From Sphingomonadales bacterium (lineage in GTDB: Bacteria; Bacteroidota; Bacteroidia; Chitinophagales; Chitinophagaceae), in NCBI GenBank assembly GCA_016872155.1, contig VHBB01000001.1:217007-281006 (forward strand): 64,000 bases of DNA, in the 5' to 3' direction. The notes below the pieces were generated by a model that worked only from the letters and a program-made list of their open reading frames with translations, was not told where the DNA came from and made no database searches. A program made the position numbers and the translations under genes. The number at the start of each line of letters is the position of its first letter. Within the stretch, counting starts at the first letter, position 1. This document shows positions 16,579 through 26,394 of the stretch, one piece after another.

Positions 16579-17694
16579 ATGAAATTCATAGCGAATTCTT
16601 CGGTACTGCTCAAACAACTTCAGCACATTTCGGGCGTTATCAATACCAACACCGTGCTTCCTATTTTGGAAGACTTTTTGTTCGAGATCGAAAAGAATAA
16701 ATTGACCGTAGTGGCCACCGATCTCGAAACGGTCATGCGCGTACAATTAGACATCGAGGCCAAAGACGCCGGCAAAGTGTGTATTCCGGCCCGCATCCTA
16801 ATGGATTCGCTTAAGAATATTGGTGATCAGCCCCTCACCTTTACCATCGACAAGAATTTTGCCATCGAAATTACCAGTGACAATGGTAAGTACAAGGTGA
16901 TGGGAGAGAATCCCGACAATTTTCCGAAAGAACCAACGGCAGACGACACTACTTCTTTTTCTATGACCGCCGCAGGCCTTCTTACGGCTATCAACAAAAC
17001 TATTTTTGCCACCAGCAACGACGATCTGCGTCCGGCCATGACAGGTGTTTTTTTCGAACTCGATAAAAAAGGAATGCAGTGTGTGGCTACCGATGCGCAC
17101 CGACTTGTGCGCTACAAGCGCACCGATGTCAAGTGCCCCAAGTCCGATTCGTTCATTGTGCCCCGCAAACCACTCAACCTGGTCAAGGCGGCCATTCCGG
17201 TAAGCGACGAAGAAGTAACGCTCAGCTATAACAGCAATCACTTGTTTATTCGCTATGGCACTACGCAAATGAGTTGTCGCCTTATCGATGCCCGCTTTCC
17301 AGATTATAAAGTGGTGATTCCCGCCGAGAACCCCTATCGCCTTACCGTCAATACGGCTGACTTTCAGAGCGCCCTTCGTCGCGTTAGCATCTTTAGTAAC
17401 AAGAGTACGAACCAGGTAGCCTTGAATATCTCTGGCAGTGAATTGCAAATGGCCGCACAAGATGTCGACTTTAGCTTCGAAGGCAACGAACGAATGAAAT
17501 GCCAGTATTCCGGCGAAGACCTGGTGATCGCCTTTAATGCAAAATTTCTAATCGAGATGCTGGGCGCAGCCGATAGCGAAGAGGTCAACCTCGAACTTTC
17601 TACGCCTACCAAGGCCGGTTTATTGAAACCCTGCGATGCAAGCGATAACGAAGAATTGCTGATGTTGGTAATGCCGCTGATGCTGAATCAATAA
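16579..17694 (+). CDS. dnaN: DNA polymerase III sliding clamp, beta subunit
   Basis: Ring-shaped processivity factor; 371 residues in three repeated clamp domains. Recognisable: MKFIANSSVLLKQLQHISGVI at the start, VLPILEDFLFEIE near 27, ATDLETVMRV near 45, NDDLRPAMTGVFFEL near 140, VATDAHRLVRYK near 165, RLIDARFPDYKVVIP near 235 and the C-terminal MLVMPLMLN hydrophobic end that resembles the canonical MPMRL tail. It is not next to dnaA here; recX is divergent upstream and a hydroxylase gene follows 9 nt downstream. Confidence 0.96.
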   Translation: MKFIANSSVLLKQLQHISGVINTNTVLPILEDFLFEIEKNKLTVVATDLETVMRVQLDIEAKDAGKVCIPARILMDSLKNIGDQPLTFTIDKNFAIEITSDNGKYKVMGENPDNFPKEPTADDTTSFSMTAAGLLTAINKTIFATSNDDLRPAMTGVFFELDKKGMQCVATDAHRLVRYKRTDVKCPKSDSFIVPRKPLNLVKAAIPVSDEEVTLSYNSNHLFIRYGTTQMSCRLIDARFPDYKVVIPAENPYRLTVNTADFQSALRRVSIFSNKSTNQVALNISGSELQMAAQDVDFSFEGNERMKCQYSGEDLVIAFNAKFLIEMLGAADSEEVNLELSTPTKAGLLKPCDASDNEELLMLVMPLMLNQ

Positions 17695-17703
17695 CTGTGT
17701 TCT

Positions 17704-18534
17704 ATGGATACCTGGTCTTCGGTGATCAACTATTTTCAGGATCTCGAGCAACGACCCCTCGAACGAATGGCCATCTTGGTCGGTGGGCTTTTGTTCTTCT
17801 GGGTACTCGAAGGGGCCATCCCGGTCTTTTCGCTTCGCTATCGCACCACCAAACTCAATCACGCCGCCGTCAATTTTGCCTTTACGGTCATTCACCTGAT
17901 TATTCACAGTCTACTCGCCATTATTATCGTAGGACTTTCTGATTGGTGTCAGACACATTCGTTTGGGATCGTACACTGGACTCAAGCGGGCATCGGCTGG
18001 TCTGTGCTAATCGGTGTGCTGGCACTCGACTTTAGCAGTTGGTGGGTGCATTGGGTCATGCACCGCTCGTCTTGGCTCTGGAAGTTTCATCTCATTCATC
18101 ACAGCGACACCAAAGTAGATGTGACGACCGGATTGCGGCATCATCCCGGAGACAGTTTGCTGCGAGGACTATTTTTTATTCTCTTTATTTTTATTTCGGG
18201 CGCTCCCATGTATGCGGTTATGATCTATCAAACCCTCGTCGTAGGCTTTACAGCCTTTACCCATGCCAATATATCGCTACCGCCTGTCGTCGATAAAATA
18301 GTCAGCTATCTATTCGTGTCGCCCAATATGCATAAAGTGCATCATCACCGGTCACAGCCCTATACCGATACCAACTATGGAGCCGTCTTATCGATCTGGG
18401 ACAGAACACTTGGTACGTTTTCGCAGTTGGCCATTCACGAGGTTCAATATGGCATCGATCGCTATTATCCTGCCGAGAAAGACGAAGAGCTGGGCAGCTT
18501 GTTAAAAAATCCATTTCTTTCTTCTAACGATTAA
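17704..18534 (+). CDS. Sterol desaturase / fatty-acid hydroxylase family membrane protein
   Basis: Di-iron membrane oxygenase of 276 residues. Four to five hydrophobic segments bracket the histidine clusters: HWVMHR near 114 (HxxxH type), WKFHLIHHSD near 125 (HxxHH), and MHKVHHHR near 215 (HxxHH). The family hydroxylates or desaturates lipids at the membrane; in bacteria, substrates range from fatty acids to hopanoid- or carotenoid-like lipids. Position between dnaN and kdsB gives no firm substrate clue, though kdsB suggests envelope lipid metabolism. Confidence 0.88.
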   Translation: MDTWSSVINYFQDLEQRPLERMAILVGGLLFFWVLEGAIPVFSLRYRTTKLNHAAVNFAFTVIHLIIHSLLAIIIVGLSDWCQTHSFGIVHWTQAGIGWSVLIGVLALDFSSWWVHWVMHRSSWLWKFHLIHHSDTKVDVTTGLRHHPGDSLLRGLFFILFIFISGAPMYAVMIYQTLVVGFTAFTHANISLPPVVDKIVSYLFVSPNMHKVHHHRSQPYTDTNYGAVLSIWDRTLGTFSQLAIHEVQYGIDRYYPAEKDEELGSLLKNPFLSSND

Positions 18535-18546
18535 GTGCAGTTGCGT

Positions 18547-19269
18547 ATGAAGGCCATCGCCATGATCCCTGCCCGCTTCGAAGCCTCGCGATTTCCGGGC
18601 AAGTTAATGCAACTACTCGGCGACAAGACCGTCATTAGAAGAACGTATCAAGCAGCGCTGGACACCGGGCTTTTCGATCAAGTAGTGGTAGTTACCGATA
18701 GCGATCGCATAGAAGAAGAGATCACTAAATACGGAGGGCAGGTGCTCAGAAGCAAGCGGCCCCACGAAAGTGGAACCGACCGAATCGCCGAAGTGGCGCA
18801 AGACAGCCCCTTCGACGTTATCGTAAATGTGCAAGGAGATAGCCCTTTTATTAAAAAAGAACCCCTGCAACAATTACTGGCCCAGTTCAATGACCCCACC
18901 GTACAAGTCGGATCGCTCATGCGCCCCCTTACCCAAGCGGACGATATTCAAAACCCCAATGTGGTAAAAGTGGTGGTCGATCTCAACAACAATTCGATCT
19001 TCTTTAGTCGCAGCGTTATTCCTTTTCTGCGCGACCCGCAAGCAGCAGCGCCCTATTACGAGCATATCGGGGTCTATGCCTTTCGCAAAGAAATGTTGCT
19101 GAAATTTACCGCGTGGCCGCTGACCCCGTTGGAGAAAACAGAAAAACTGGAATGCCTTCGGCTATTAGAGCATGGTATTTCTATTCGTATGGTGCTGACC
19201 GCCGAAAAAGGAGTAGAGATCGACACCCCGCAAGACCTCGAAAAAGCGCGCGCGCTGTTGGGACTTTAA
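18547..19269 (+). CDS. kdsB: 3-deoxy-manno-octulosonate cytidylyltransferase
   Basis: Activates Kdo with CTP to form CMP-Kdo for lipopolysaccharide inner core. The 240 residues start MKAIAMIPARFEASRFPGK, the nucleotide-binding signature, followed by VVVTDSDRI near 48, SGTDRIAEV near 75, VNVQGDSPFI near 92, and EKLECLRLLEHG near 200. The ATG at 18547 is chosen over an upstream GTG (18535) because the family begins at this methionine. The stop is next to the convergent outer-membrane gene, with the palindrome AATTAATTAATT across the junction. It implies a Kdo-containing LPS. Confidence 0.95.
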   Translation: MKAIAMIPARFEASRFPGKLMQLLGDKTVIRRTYQAALDTGLFDQVVVVTDSDRIEEEITKYGGQVLRSKRPHESGTDRIAEVAQDSPFDVIVNVQGDSPFIKKEPLQQLLAQFNDPTVQVGSLMRPLTQADDIQNPNVVKVVVDLNNNSIFFSRSVIPFLRDPQAAAPYYEHIGVYAFRKEMLLKFTAWPLTPLEKTEKLECLRLLEHGISIRMVLTAEKGVEIDTPQDLEKARALLGL

Positions 19270-22200
19270 TTAATTAATTCTTACATCGCGCATTTCGCGC
19301 TGCATAAAACGAGGCATCCCCGGCATCCCTTGTGGCTGTGTGGCATTTTTACCCCCCATCCTATTTAGATTAAATAAGAAGCTGACCAAGAAATAACGGC
19401 GCAGCACCATGCTGCGGGTATCTTGCAAAAAGTTATCGCCTGCATTTCGGGTAATGCTTTCGTTCTGGTTAAGCAGGTCATTGACCGAAAATTTAAGCTC
19501 CCCGTTCTTTTTCTTGAACATTAATTTACTCAGGCTCGCATTCCACAGCGGAATGCTTTGGTTAAAGCCTTCTGCGCGACCCGTGTTGATCAGGTAATCG
19601 AAATTGGTCGATAGCAAGATCCCTTTCGGAAAGGTAAACGTTACATCGGCATTATAGGTCTGTGTCCAAAAATCTTCGTTCAGTTGTTTGTTGATGCTAT
19701 AGTTAAGATTCGTGTACGTAAGATTGGCGCGCAATCCAAAATCGATCTTTTCTTTGTTGATATTTATTCCTGCCCCTTGTGTAAGAGCGAGTGTCTTCGT
19801 TACATTCTCCTGTTTATTGACCATACTAATATCACGCAGATACAGGGTCGTATTGGTCAGGCTAATATTGGAGCCTTTGAGTTTGGGATTCTTGAACGGA
19901 AGGCCCAAGGTAAAGAACGAAAACGCGCGCAAGTATCCATCTACGTTAGCATAGGTGGTCGTTTGAACCGGGCCTCGTACCGAGATACTATTCACGATAC
20001 GATTTTGGGTAGTGGCAATATTAAAATTAGCCGCTACAAAACGAAAGGTCGCCAGGTTAAAGGTGTTATAGCCAATATTAAAACTATGGTTGAACTCTTG
20101 CTTCAGGTTCGGATTACCAATACGCACATTGAGCGTGTCGGTGACGTCAGGTACATTTTGTAACTGCGCCACGGTGGGCTGGTTGGTGCGTCCATTATAA
20201 GACACACGAAGGTTCTTACTGCGGGTGGGTGTAAAATTAAAATTGGCCGTGGGGAAGAGATTAGTAAAGGTTTGTCGACTAATCGAATCTTTATTGGTCA
20301 GTGCTTGGTAACTATGATTCTCGAGTTCGGCCTGTTGTACGCCGATCCCAAACTGATAATTATACTTTTTCTCTTGCAAACGGTAATTGACCCCTACCCG
20401 ATGCGCCGTAAAAATATTTTTAAACTCGTTGGTCTGCAGCAAATTGGGGTTGTCATATTTACCATTGCCGCTATTGTAATTAAAGGTCTCTTTTTCACTG
20501 CGATTAAAATTATTGGTATACGCGTAGTTGAACTCCAGCAATTTGTTCAATCCGAGCGGCTCGGTATACGACGTACTCACCACGTTGTTTCTGGTCTTGG
20601 TTTGTTGATTGTACTGTTGGTTTTGCGAAAAGTTAAGCCCGATACTTCCATTGGGTCTTAAAAAAAGATTATTGGCAATGGTCTTTCCATCCGCGTCACT
20701 GCCGCCGATCGTATTATTTAATCCGATCGTCAAGGTTCTACCCACCTTAAAAAATTTTCTTCTAAACAAGACATTATTGTTGATGGTAAACCCATCGCGC
20801 ACATTGGTGTTCTCAGATCTCGTCTGAATGGCCAAAAAAGAAGCTAACGGTGTTTTAGACAGCGTGCTGCTGCTATCAATGTTGTAATTATCGGAATGCT
20901 GCAGCGTTACAGAGGGCGTGTACAAGATAGAGGTGAGCGAATCGAATTGATGTTCGAATCGAATATTGACCCGGTGGTTTTGATTGAGGTTATCAGAGCG
21001 CGTACTCCGGTTTTGATTGGCCGAAGAGTCATTGGCAAAGAACGTTTGACGCAGTACCGTTTGTTCTTGTACGGGTCGATTATCCGAAAAAAAGTAACTG
21101 CCGGTTAATTTCGTCTTGCCTCCGCGCCATTCGTTAGAAAAATTGGTGCCGGTAGAAAGAGATCGAATAATACCGGTATTTCCGCCGCCGCCAAATCCGC
21201 CGCCACCGCGACCACCGGTCATGGTCATACTCACCATACCACCTCCGCCGCCGCCGCCAAATCCACCTCCGCCACTGCCGCCGGTCATCGTTATGGTTGT
21301 CATACCGCCGCCAAATCCGCCGCCACCGCGACCACCGGTCATGGTCATACTCACCATACCACCTCCGCCGCCGCCGCCAAATCCACCTCCGCCACTGCCG
21401 CCGGTCATCGTTATGGTTGTCATACCTCCGCCTCCACCGCCGCCGCCGCCAAATCCACTAAACCCTCCCATCGAACTGATAATATCATTAAAGGAGAATC
21501 CTTGCTTATTGATATTATTGGCATTAAAGAGCACAGAGATACGGTTGTTGCCATCGAACTTATTAAAGCTTAGGTTTTGCTCGTAACGATCCTTGCTGCC
21601 ATAGCCGGTAAGCGCTCTTCCAAAAAATCCTTTGTTGCGATCTTTCTTAAGTTTTATGTTGATGGTCTTACTCCGACTTCCGTCATCGATCTTGGTAAAC
21701 TTAGCTTGCTCGCTCATGTCATCAAAGACCTGCACGCTCTCGACCATATCGGCTGTTAAGTTCTTGGTGGCCAGTTTAGGGTCGTTACCGAAAAACTCCC
21801 TTCCGTCTACCAAGATCCGCTGTACCTGTTCGCCCTGTGCTTTGACCGTCCCTTCTTTGTCGACCTCCATACCCGGAATTTTCTTTAGCAAGTCTTCGAC
21901 CGTAGCATTGGGAACGGTCTTAAAACCACTGGCATTGAATTGCACCGTATCGTTCTTGACCACGATCGGCGATTCGCTGGTAATGGTGACCCCCTCGAGC
22001 ATTTTATAATCCTTGTTGAGCGTAAGAGTGCCCAGATCGACCAACTTGTTTTCGGCCGTGATAGAGAAGGGCAAACGTATTTCTTGCAATCCTTTACTGC
22101 ACACCAATAACTTGTAGTTACCGGGCAGCAAATTTTTTATCTCGAAAGTTCCCAGTTTTGTAGAAAGGGTAAAACTGGACAGCGAAGAATCGCGGGCGCT

Positions 22201-22344
22201 GATTACCGAAACCGTTGCGTCCGTTACAGGTAGTTTAGCCGTAGAATCAATTAGCTTCCCCTTGATGCTGCCATCGGCCCGCTGGGCAAAAACAGGGGGT
22301 AGACAAAAGGTGATCGCGAGCAGGGTCAGAAAGAATATTCTCAT
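19270..22344 (-). CDS. Outer-membrane beta-barrel protein with carboxypeptidase-regulatory-like N-domain and Gly-rich loop
   Basis: TonB-receptor-like outer-membrane protein of 1024 residues. Signal peptide [21 protein letters not shown]; a CarboxypepD-regulatory-like beta-sandwich (about 25-110); a plug-like region (about 120-240) with [13 protein letters not shown] and [14 protein letters not shown]; a glycine-rich stretch (about 290-390) of GGGGFGGGG / MTTITMTGG / [11 protein letters not shown] units; then a barrel ending in a region of alternating polar and aromatic residues. The start at 22344 gives a normal signal peptide; the frame open to 22377 is rejected. The Gly-rich part contains two identical 120-bp tandem units. 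Ligand unknown; no SusD partner is nearby. Confidence 0.88.
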   Translation of the reverse strand: MRIFFLTLLAITFCLPPVFAQRADGSIKGKLIDSTAKLPVTDATVSVISARDSSLSSFTLSTKLGTFEIKNLLPGNYKLLVCSKGLQEIRLPFSITAENKLVDLGTLTLNKDYKMLEGVTITSESPIVVKNDTVQFNASGFKTVPNATVEDLLKKIPGMEVDKEGTVKAQGEQVQRILVDGREFFGNDPKLATKNLTADMVESVQVFDDMSEQAKFTKIDDGSRSKTINIKLKKDRNKGFFGRALTGYGSKDRYEQNLSFNKFDGNNRISVLFNANNINKQGFSFNDIISSMGGFSGFGGGGGGGGGMTTITMTGGSGGGGFGGGGGGGMVSMTMTGGRGGGGFGGGMTTITMTGGSGGGGFGGGGGGGMVSMTMTGGRGGGGFGGGGNTGIIRSLSTGTNFSNEWRGGKTKLTGSYFFSDNRPVQEQTVLRQTFFANDSSANQNRSTRSDNLNQNHRVNIRFEHQFDSLTSILYTPSVTLQHSDNYNIDSSSTLSKTPLASFLAIQTRSENTNVRDGFTINNNVLFRRKFFKVGRTLTIGLNNTIGGSDADGKTIANNLFLRPNGSIGLNFSQNQQYNQQTKTRNNVVSTSYTEPLGLNKLLEFNYAYTNNFNRSEKETFNYNSGNGKYDNPNLLQTNEFKNIFTAHRVGVNYRLQEKKYNYQFGIGVQQAELENHSYQALTNKDSISRQTFTNLFPTANFNFTPTRSKNLRVSYNGRTNQPTVAQLQNVPDVTDTLNVRIGNPNLKQEFNHSFNIGYNTFNLATFRFVAANFNIATTQNRIVNSISVRGPVQTTTYANVDGYLRAFSFFTLGLPFKNPKLKGSNISLTNTTLYLRDISMVNKQENVTKTLALTQGAGININKEKIDFGLRANLTYTNLNYSINKQLNEDFWTQTYNADVTFTFPKGILLSTNFDYLINTGRAEGFNQSIPLWNASLSKLMFKKKNGELKFSVNDLLNQNESITRNAGDNFLQDTRSMVLRRYFLVSFLFNLNRMGGKNATQPQGMPGMPRFMQREMRDVRIN
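21185..21424 (-). repeat. Two perfect 120-bp tandem copies inside the beta-barrel gene
   Basis: Copy one spans 21185-21304 and copy two 21305-21424; I see no base difference between them. Each encodes 40 residues with one [14 protein letters not shown] and one [14 protein letters not shown] half. The two halves are themselves related, so the unit arose from an older ~60-bp duplication followed by a recent one. The unit is a multiple of three, so copy changes keep the frame. Confidence 0.95.
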
Positions 22345-22362
22345 AGCCGTATAAATGGTGCG

Positions 22363-22370
22363 CAAAGATA
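22363..22370 (-). promoter_or_regulatory. -7 promoter element (TATCTTTG) of the beta-barrel gene
   Basis: Exact TAnnTTTG on the minus strand, 18 nt upstream of the ATG at 22344; it supports that start. Confidence 0.6.
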
Positions 22371-22478
22371 GACGCAAAACGGCTCTTGTACTTGCTTAAT
22401 TATCGTTAAATGGGGCAATTTAGTTGATTGCCAGGGCTAAAAGGGCCTGTTTGGGTATAAGCGGCATCTCCCGGCTTA

Positions 22479-25400
22479 TCAACTAAAGAGGTATTCCACA
22501 TCCTCGCGCGAAAGGGTCTTTACAAATCCCTGGTCATCGGCTATAATATCTTTAGCCAGGTTGCGCTTACGTTCTTGAAGTTGTAGAATTTTATCTTCTA
22601 TCGTGTCTTTGCAGATCATGCGATAGGCAAAAATATTTTTGGTTTGACCAATGCGATGGGTTCTATCAATTGCCTGCTGTTCTACGGCGGGATTCCACCA
22701 GGGGTCCATAATGTACACATAGTCAGCCGCTGTTAAATTCAATCCCACGCCTCCGGCTTTTAGCGATATTAAAAACACACGCACCGAATCGTCTTGTTGA
22801 AACCGTTGAATCGCTTTTTCTCTGTCGGGCGCCGAGGTGCTTCCATCAAAATACACATAGGCCACTCCCAACTCATCGAGCTTTTCTCTGATCAACGACA
22901 GCATGCCCAAAAACTGAGAGAAGACCAGGGCCTTATGCGAACTGATCCCTTCGCTCAGCTCTCTCGATAACTCGTCGAGTTTAATGGAGTGATTCGGAAA
23001 CTTTTCGGCCTCGTTTAAAATAGCCGGCGAATCACAGATCTGGCGAAGCTTCATTAAACCCTGCAGAATAGTGAGTTGTGATTTTTGTATTCCTTGCGAC
23101 TCTATAGAACCAAGTATCTGATTTCTATAATTATTACGATAAGCATCGTATATATTTCTTTGATCTTCTTCCATCTCGCAGAAGAGTACCATCTCTTGCT
23201 TTTCGGGAAGGTCTTTGGCCACCTGCTCTTTGGTGCGTCTAAGAATAAAAGGATAGAGGAGTTTACGAAGATGCTCCTTTCGATCTTGTTCGCCCAGCTT
23301 GTCTATAGGAATGGCGAACTCTTGGCGAAAGAACTCCACCGAACCCAACATGCCCGGATTTAAAAAATTCATCTGCGCATAAATATCAAACGTGTTATTC
23401 TGCAACGGTGTTCCGCTCATGCAAAGTCGGTGACGGGCCTGCAACAAAGAGGCAGCCCTGGTTACTTTGCTCGATGGATTTTTAATGGCTTGCGATTCGT
23501 CTAAGATGGCGTAGTCGAATACAACGGTGCTAAGCAGCTTGATGTCGCTACGCAAGGTGCCGTAAGTGGTGATCGTAATATCGTGATCTTCGAGTTCTTC
23601 TTTTTTTCTTGTGCGCGATGCTCCGTGATGAATTCTAAAGCTAAGCGAGGGCGTAAACTTTTTAATCTCGTTCTCCCAATTATAAATAAGGGTGGTGGGG
23701 CAAACCACCAAGGCTTTTAATTTTCCTTCGCTTCGCTTATAATATTCCAAAAAAGAAAGGGCCTGTACGGTCTTACCGAGTCCCATATCATCGGCCAAAA
23801 TTCCACCCCAATTAATGCCCCTCAAATAATTGAGCCACTGATACCCGGCCACCTGGTAGGGGCGCAATACGCTAGTAAGCGGACCCTCAAGTTCTATTGA
23901 TTCGATCTTATCGAAGCGGCGTAGTTGCTCATACTTTTCTTCTAGCTGCAGTTCAAGATCTTCTTCTTGACGATTGGCATAGAGCTCATCGACCACGCCC
24001 AAATGATAGCGCGACAATTTTAAAGAATCGGTCTTGCCCTCTCCGACGCGAAACAAAAGCGCATACTTTTTTAACCACTCTTCGGGTAATACGCCCAGCG
24101 AACCGTCGCTGAGTTGCACATAGGGTTGTTTGTTGGCCAGCGCCTTTTTTACATCGGCCACCGTTACTTGCTGGTCGCCAAAGACAATGTTGACCTTGGC
24201 ATCGAACCAATCGGTATGACTGCTAATAAAGATGCGGGTCTGTGGCTTGGCCGTATTAAAGCGATAGTTTTTGAGCAACTCAAACCCAAAGACCGGAGTC
24301 TTGGCCTCTTTCATGGCATCGATAAACAGAAAGAACCAATTGTTGCGAAGTACATCGGGGCCCTTTAGGGCCAGGGTGCCGTCCTCTTTGTTATAGACAA
24401 AGCCCGAGTGCAAGCTTTGCAATTTCTGTAAAAAGATATTTTCTTTTTCGGTCTGTCGCTGAATAATAAGCACCCCATCTCCTTGCGGGACCAGCACCCG
24501 TTGTCCGTCTTTGAAACCGGCTTCGTATCCCTGGTATAAAAATCGGGGGGTAAAGATCAGGTAATCGCCTTTTTCGGTAAGCACCACCCTGGGTTCGGGG
24601 CTTGTATTGCCAATCGCGCTCGTCAGCGATTTATCGAACTGCACGTTGTACTCTCGAGACAAGGGCAAAATAAATGCTTGCAGCTCTTGTTTCCATTGTG
24701 CATTTTGAATAACCCGTTTGCCGGTACCTCTAAAGGGGTCGATCAGCGCAATGGTCTCTTTATTTTTCCAGCAAAAAGCCTGGTGATTATAGCAGAACAG
24801 TAGGGGCGTCGGGGCTTCGTTATCGGATAGATCCAATTCGGCGATCCCGGCTTTTACTTTACAAGACAACGTATAGTTGCTGTTCTTTTTGACCACGAAT
24901 AAAGGCTGGGCTTCGCCAGCCTGCAAGTGCAACGATGCTAAGTGAGCGGTCTTAAAGGTTTTGCCGGCGGCCAGAGAATAGACCAATGCCTGCGAACCAA
25001 ATTCTTGAAACAAGCGATGCAACTTAGGTTGAAGGTATTCGGTAATCAGCTCCTTGGTCTCTTCGGGCAGATCATCGGCCTCGTGATGCAAGATATTCTC
25101 CCAGATGCCCGAAAAAGGAGAGTTACGATTTACGTATTTGTTGATCTCATTATCCTGCAGCTTACGCAGTAGCTGCAATAGCGCCGTGTCGAACTCGCTT
25201 AGCGCATCGGTATTAACAAAGCGGGCAATGTCGAGTTTCTCGACATTGCCGGCAAATCCGTCATTGGTCTCGTTGGGTTCACCTGTTACTGCATCTACCG
25301 AAAATCGTGGAAACGATTTCTTATTAAAATTAAATACCACCCCCAGCCGTTGTTGCGGAGCGGTCACCGCGGCCGGTGCAGGTGTTTCGGGTATTGTAGT

Positions 25401-26243
25401 AACAACTTCGGGGAACGAGCGCAAGGCCGGACGAGCCACAGGGGCCGTTACCGCCACTCGCTTAATAGAGGGTTCGAGCACACGCAAAAAGGGTTTGCCT
25501 TCTTGGTAGGTAAATTCAAACTTTCCTTTTAGATCGTCCTTTAATGAATACCCGTAGGCCTCTAACAATTTATTTTTCTCTTTGTCCCAATTACGAATGC
25601 TGTCAAAATAATTGGCCCCATAGGTATTGAGCAGCTGTAAGAACACGATCACTTTGGGTAAGCAAAGAGGATGTTCGGTGTCTTCGTATTCACAACGGGT
25701 ATCGAAGTTGCGCTCCTCGTTTTTTTTGATCAACACCTCGTAGGTCTCTGCATCAAGGGTCACTTGCGCCTTGACCGTTTCGTTCTCTGCATATTCAATT
25801 ACCGCTTTTTGGGTTCGCAAAAAAGTTTCGGCAGCTACTAAGGTTTCGGCGGCACAGAGCAGTCGAAGATGCTTAAGATCGATCGACTTCATCTTGACTA
25901 CCGTATGTCGTTGGTCGTAGCGAATATGCCCCGTTTGCAAGTGCCCGCGATCGAGCAGTTCCTGCAGTTGAAACAAGGCCGCCGCCTCGTGGCGACAGAT
26001 ATCGCCCAAATTGTACGGACACCCGCACCGCAGTGAGGTTGCCTTGGGGTCTCTAAAATGATGGATGTATACTTTGTAGTAAGTGCTATAGCTATCGTCT
26101 TTTACGCGAAAAGTGGCGGTGCCGAACAATTCGTCATATTCGACGAGTTCGACATACCCGATGGCATGGATCTTCTTTCCTCGCTTAATGACCTCGTCGG
26201 TCCCATGCGTGTAAACGTGTTTGACTAAATGCGGTAAGGCCAA
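22479..26243 (-). CDS. SWIM zinc-finger SNF2-family helicase/ATPase
   Basis: DNA translocase of 1254 residues. An N-terminal SWIM zinc finger (about 72-93) has CGCPYNLGDICRHEAAAL (CxC...CxH). A long middle region of unknown fold follows, then SNF2 N-terminal domain (about 790-1060) with Walker A DDMGLGKTVQALSFL, LVVCPTTLIYNW and the DExx box DESQ (DEAQ or DEAH is more common), SGTPLQNN, and a helicase C-terminal domain (about 1090-1220) with SLKAGGVGLNLTAADYV and AIDRTHRIGQTK. Bacterial members (RapA/HepA relatives) remodel protein-nucleic-acid complexes. It has its own promoter and appears monocistronic. Confidence 0.93.
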   Translation of the reverse strand: MALPHLVKHVYTHGTDEVIKRGKKIHAIGYVELVEYDELFGTATFRVKDDSYSTYYKVYIHHFRDPKATSLRCGCPYNLGDICRHEAAALFQLQELLDRGHLQTGHIRYDQRHTVVKMKSIDLKHLRLLCAAETLVAAETFLRTQKAVIEYAENETVKAQVTLDAETYEVLIKKNEERNFDTRCEYEDTEHPLCLPKVIVFLQLLNTYGANYFDSIRNWDKEKNKLLEAYGYSLKDDLKGKFEFTYQEGKPFLRVLEPSIKRVAVTAPVARPALRSFPEVVTTIPETPAPAAVTAPQQRLGVVFNFNKKSFPRFSVDAVTGEPNETNDGFAGNVEKLDIARFVNTDALSEFDTALLQLLRKLQDNEINKYVNRNSPFSGIWENILHHEADDLPEETKELITEYLQPKLHRLFQEFGSQALVYSLAAGKTFKTAHLASLHLQAGEAQPLFVVKKNSNYTLSCKVKAGIAELDLSDNEAPTPLLFCYNHQAFCWKNKETIALIDPFRGTGKRVIQNAQWKQELQAFILPLSREYNVQFDKSLTSAIGNTSPEPRVVLTEKGDYLIFTPRFLYQGYEAGFKDGQRVLVPQGDGVLIIQRQTEKENIFLQKLQSLHSGFVYNKEDGTLALKGPDVLRNNWFFLFIDAMKEAKTPVFGFELLKNYRFNTAKPQTRIFISSHTDWFDAKVNIVFGDQQVTVADVKKALANKQPYVQLSDGSLGVLPEEWLKKYALLFRVGEGKTDSLKLSRYHLGVVDELYANRQEEDLELQLEEKYEQLRRFDKIESIELEGPLTSVLRPYQVAGYQWLNYLRGINWGGILADDMGLGKTVQALSFLEYYKRSEGKLKALVVCPTTLIYNWENEIKKFTPSLSFRIHHGASRTRKKEELEDHDITITTYGTLRSDIKLLSTVVFDYAILDESQAIKNPSSKVTRAASLLQARHRLCMSGTPLQNNTFDIYAQMNFLNPGMLGSVEFFRQEFAIPIDKLGEQDRKEHLRKLLYPFILRRTKEQVAKDLPEKQEMVLFCEMEEDQRNIYDAYRNNYRNQILGSIESQGIQKSQLTILQGLMKLRQICDSPAILNEAEKFPNHSIKLDELSRELSEGISSHKALVFSQFLGMLSLIREKLDELGVAYVYFDGSTSAPDREKAIQRFQQDDSVRVFLISLKAGGVGLNLTAADYVYIMDPWWNPAVEQQAIDRTHRIGQTKNIFAYRMICKDTIEDKILQLQERKRNLAKDIIADDQGFVKTLSREDVEYLFS

Positions 26244-26290
26244 CGCTCTGTTTTATTAAAAGAATACCCGGTTAAAAAAAGGATAACCTA

Positions 26291-26298
26291 CAAATCTA
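26291..26298 (-). promoter_or_regulatory. -7 promoter element (TAGATTTG) of the SNF2 gene
   Basis: Exact TAnnTTTG on the minus strand, 47 nt before the start at 26243. The remaining intergenic bases to 26394 are AT-rich and show no other clear signal. Confidence 0.5.
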
Positions 26299-26394
26299 AA
26301 GGAATGTGATTCGTATTTCCATCAATTTTAAAATAAAAAAATAGAGAGGCCCCGTTCGATAAACCAGTCAAAAAATGTCGTATCTTGAACGATT

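Noticed and set aside
16798-17460. Minus-strand 220-codon ORF
   Set aside because: Antisense shadow of dnaN; no promoter and no recognisable domain.
21116-21586. Plus-strand proline-rich 156-codon ORF
   Set aside because: It is the antisense of the Gly-rich repeat in the beta-barrel gene; Gly codons GGN read as Pro on the other strand.
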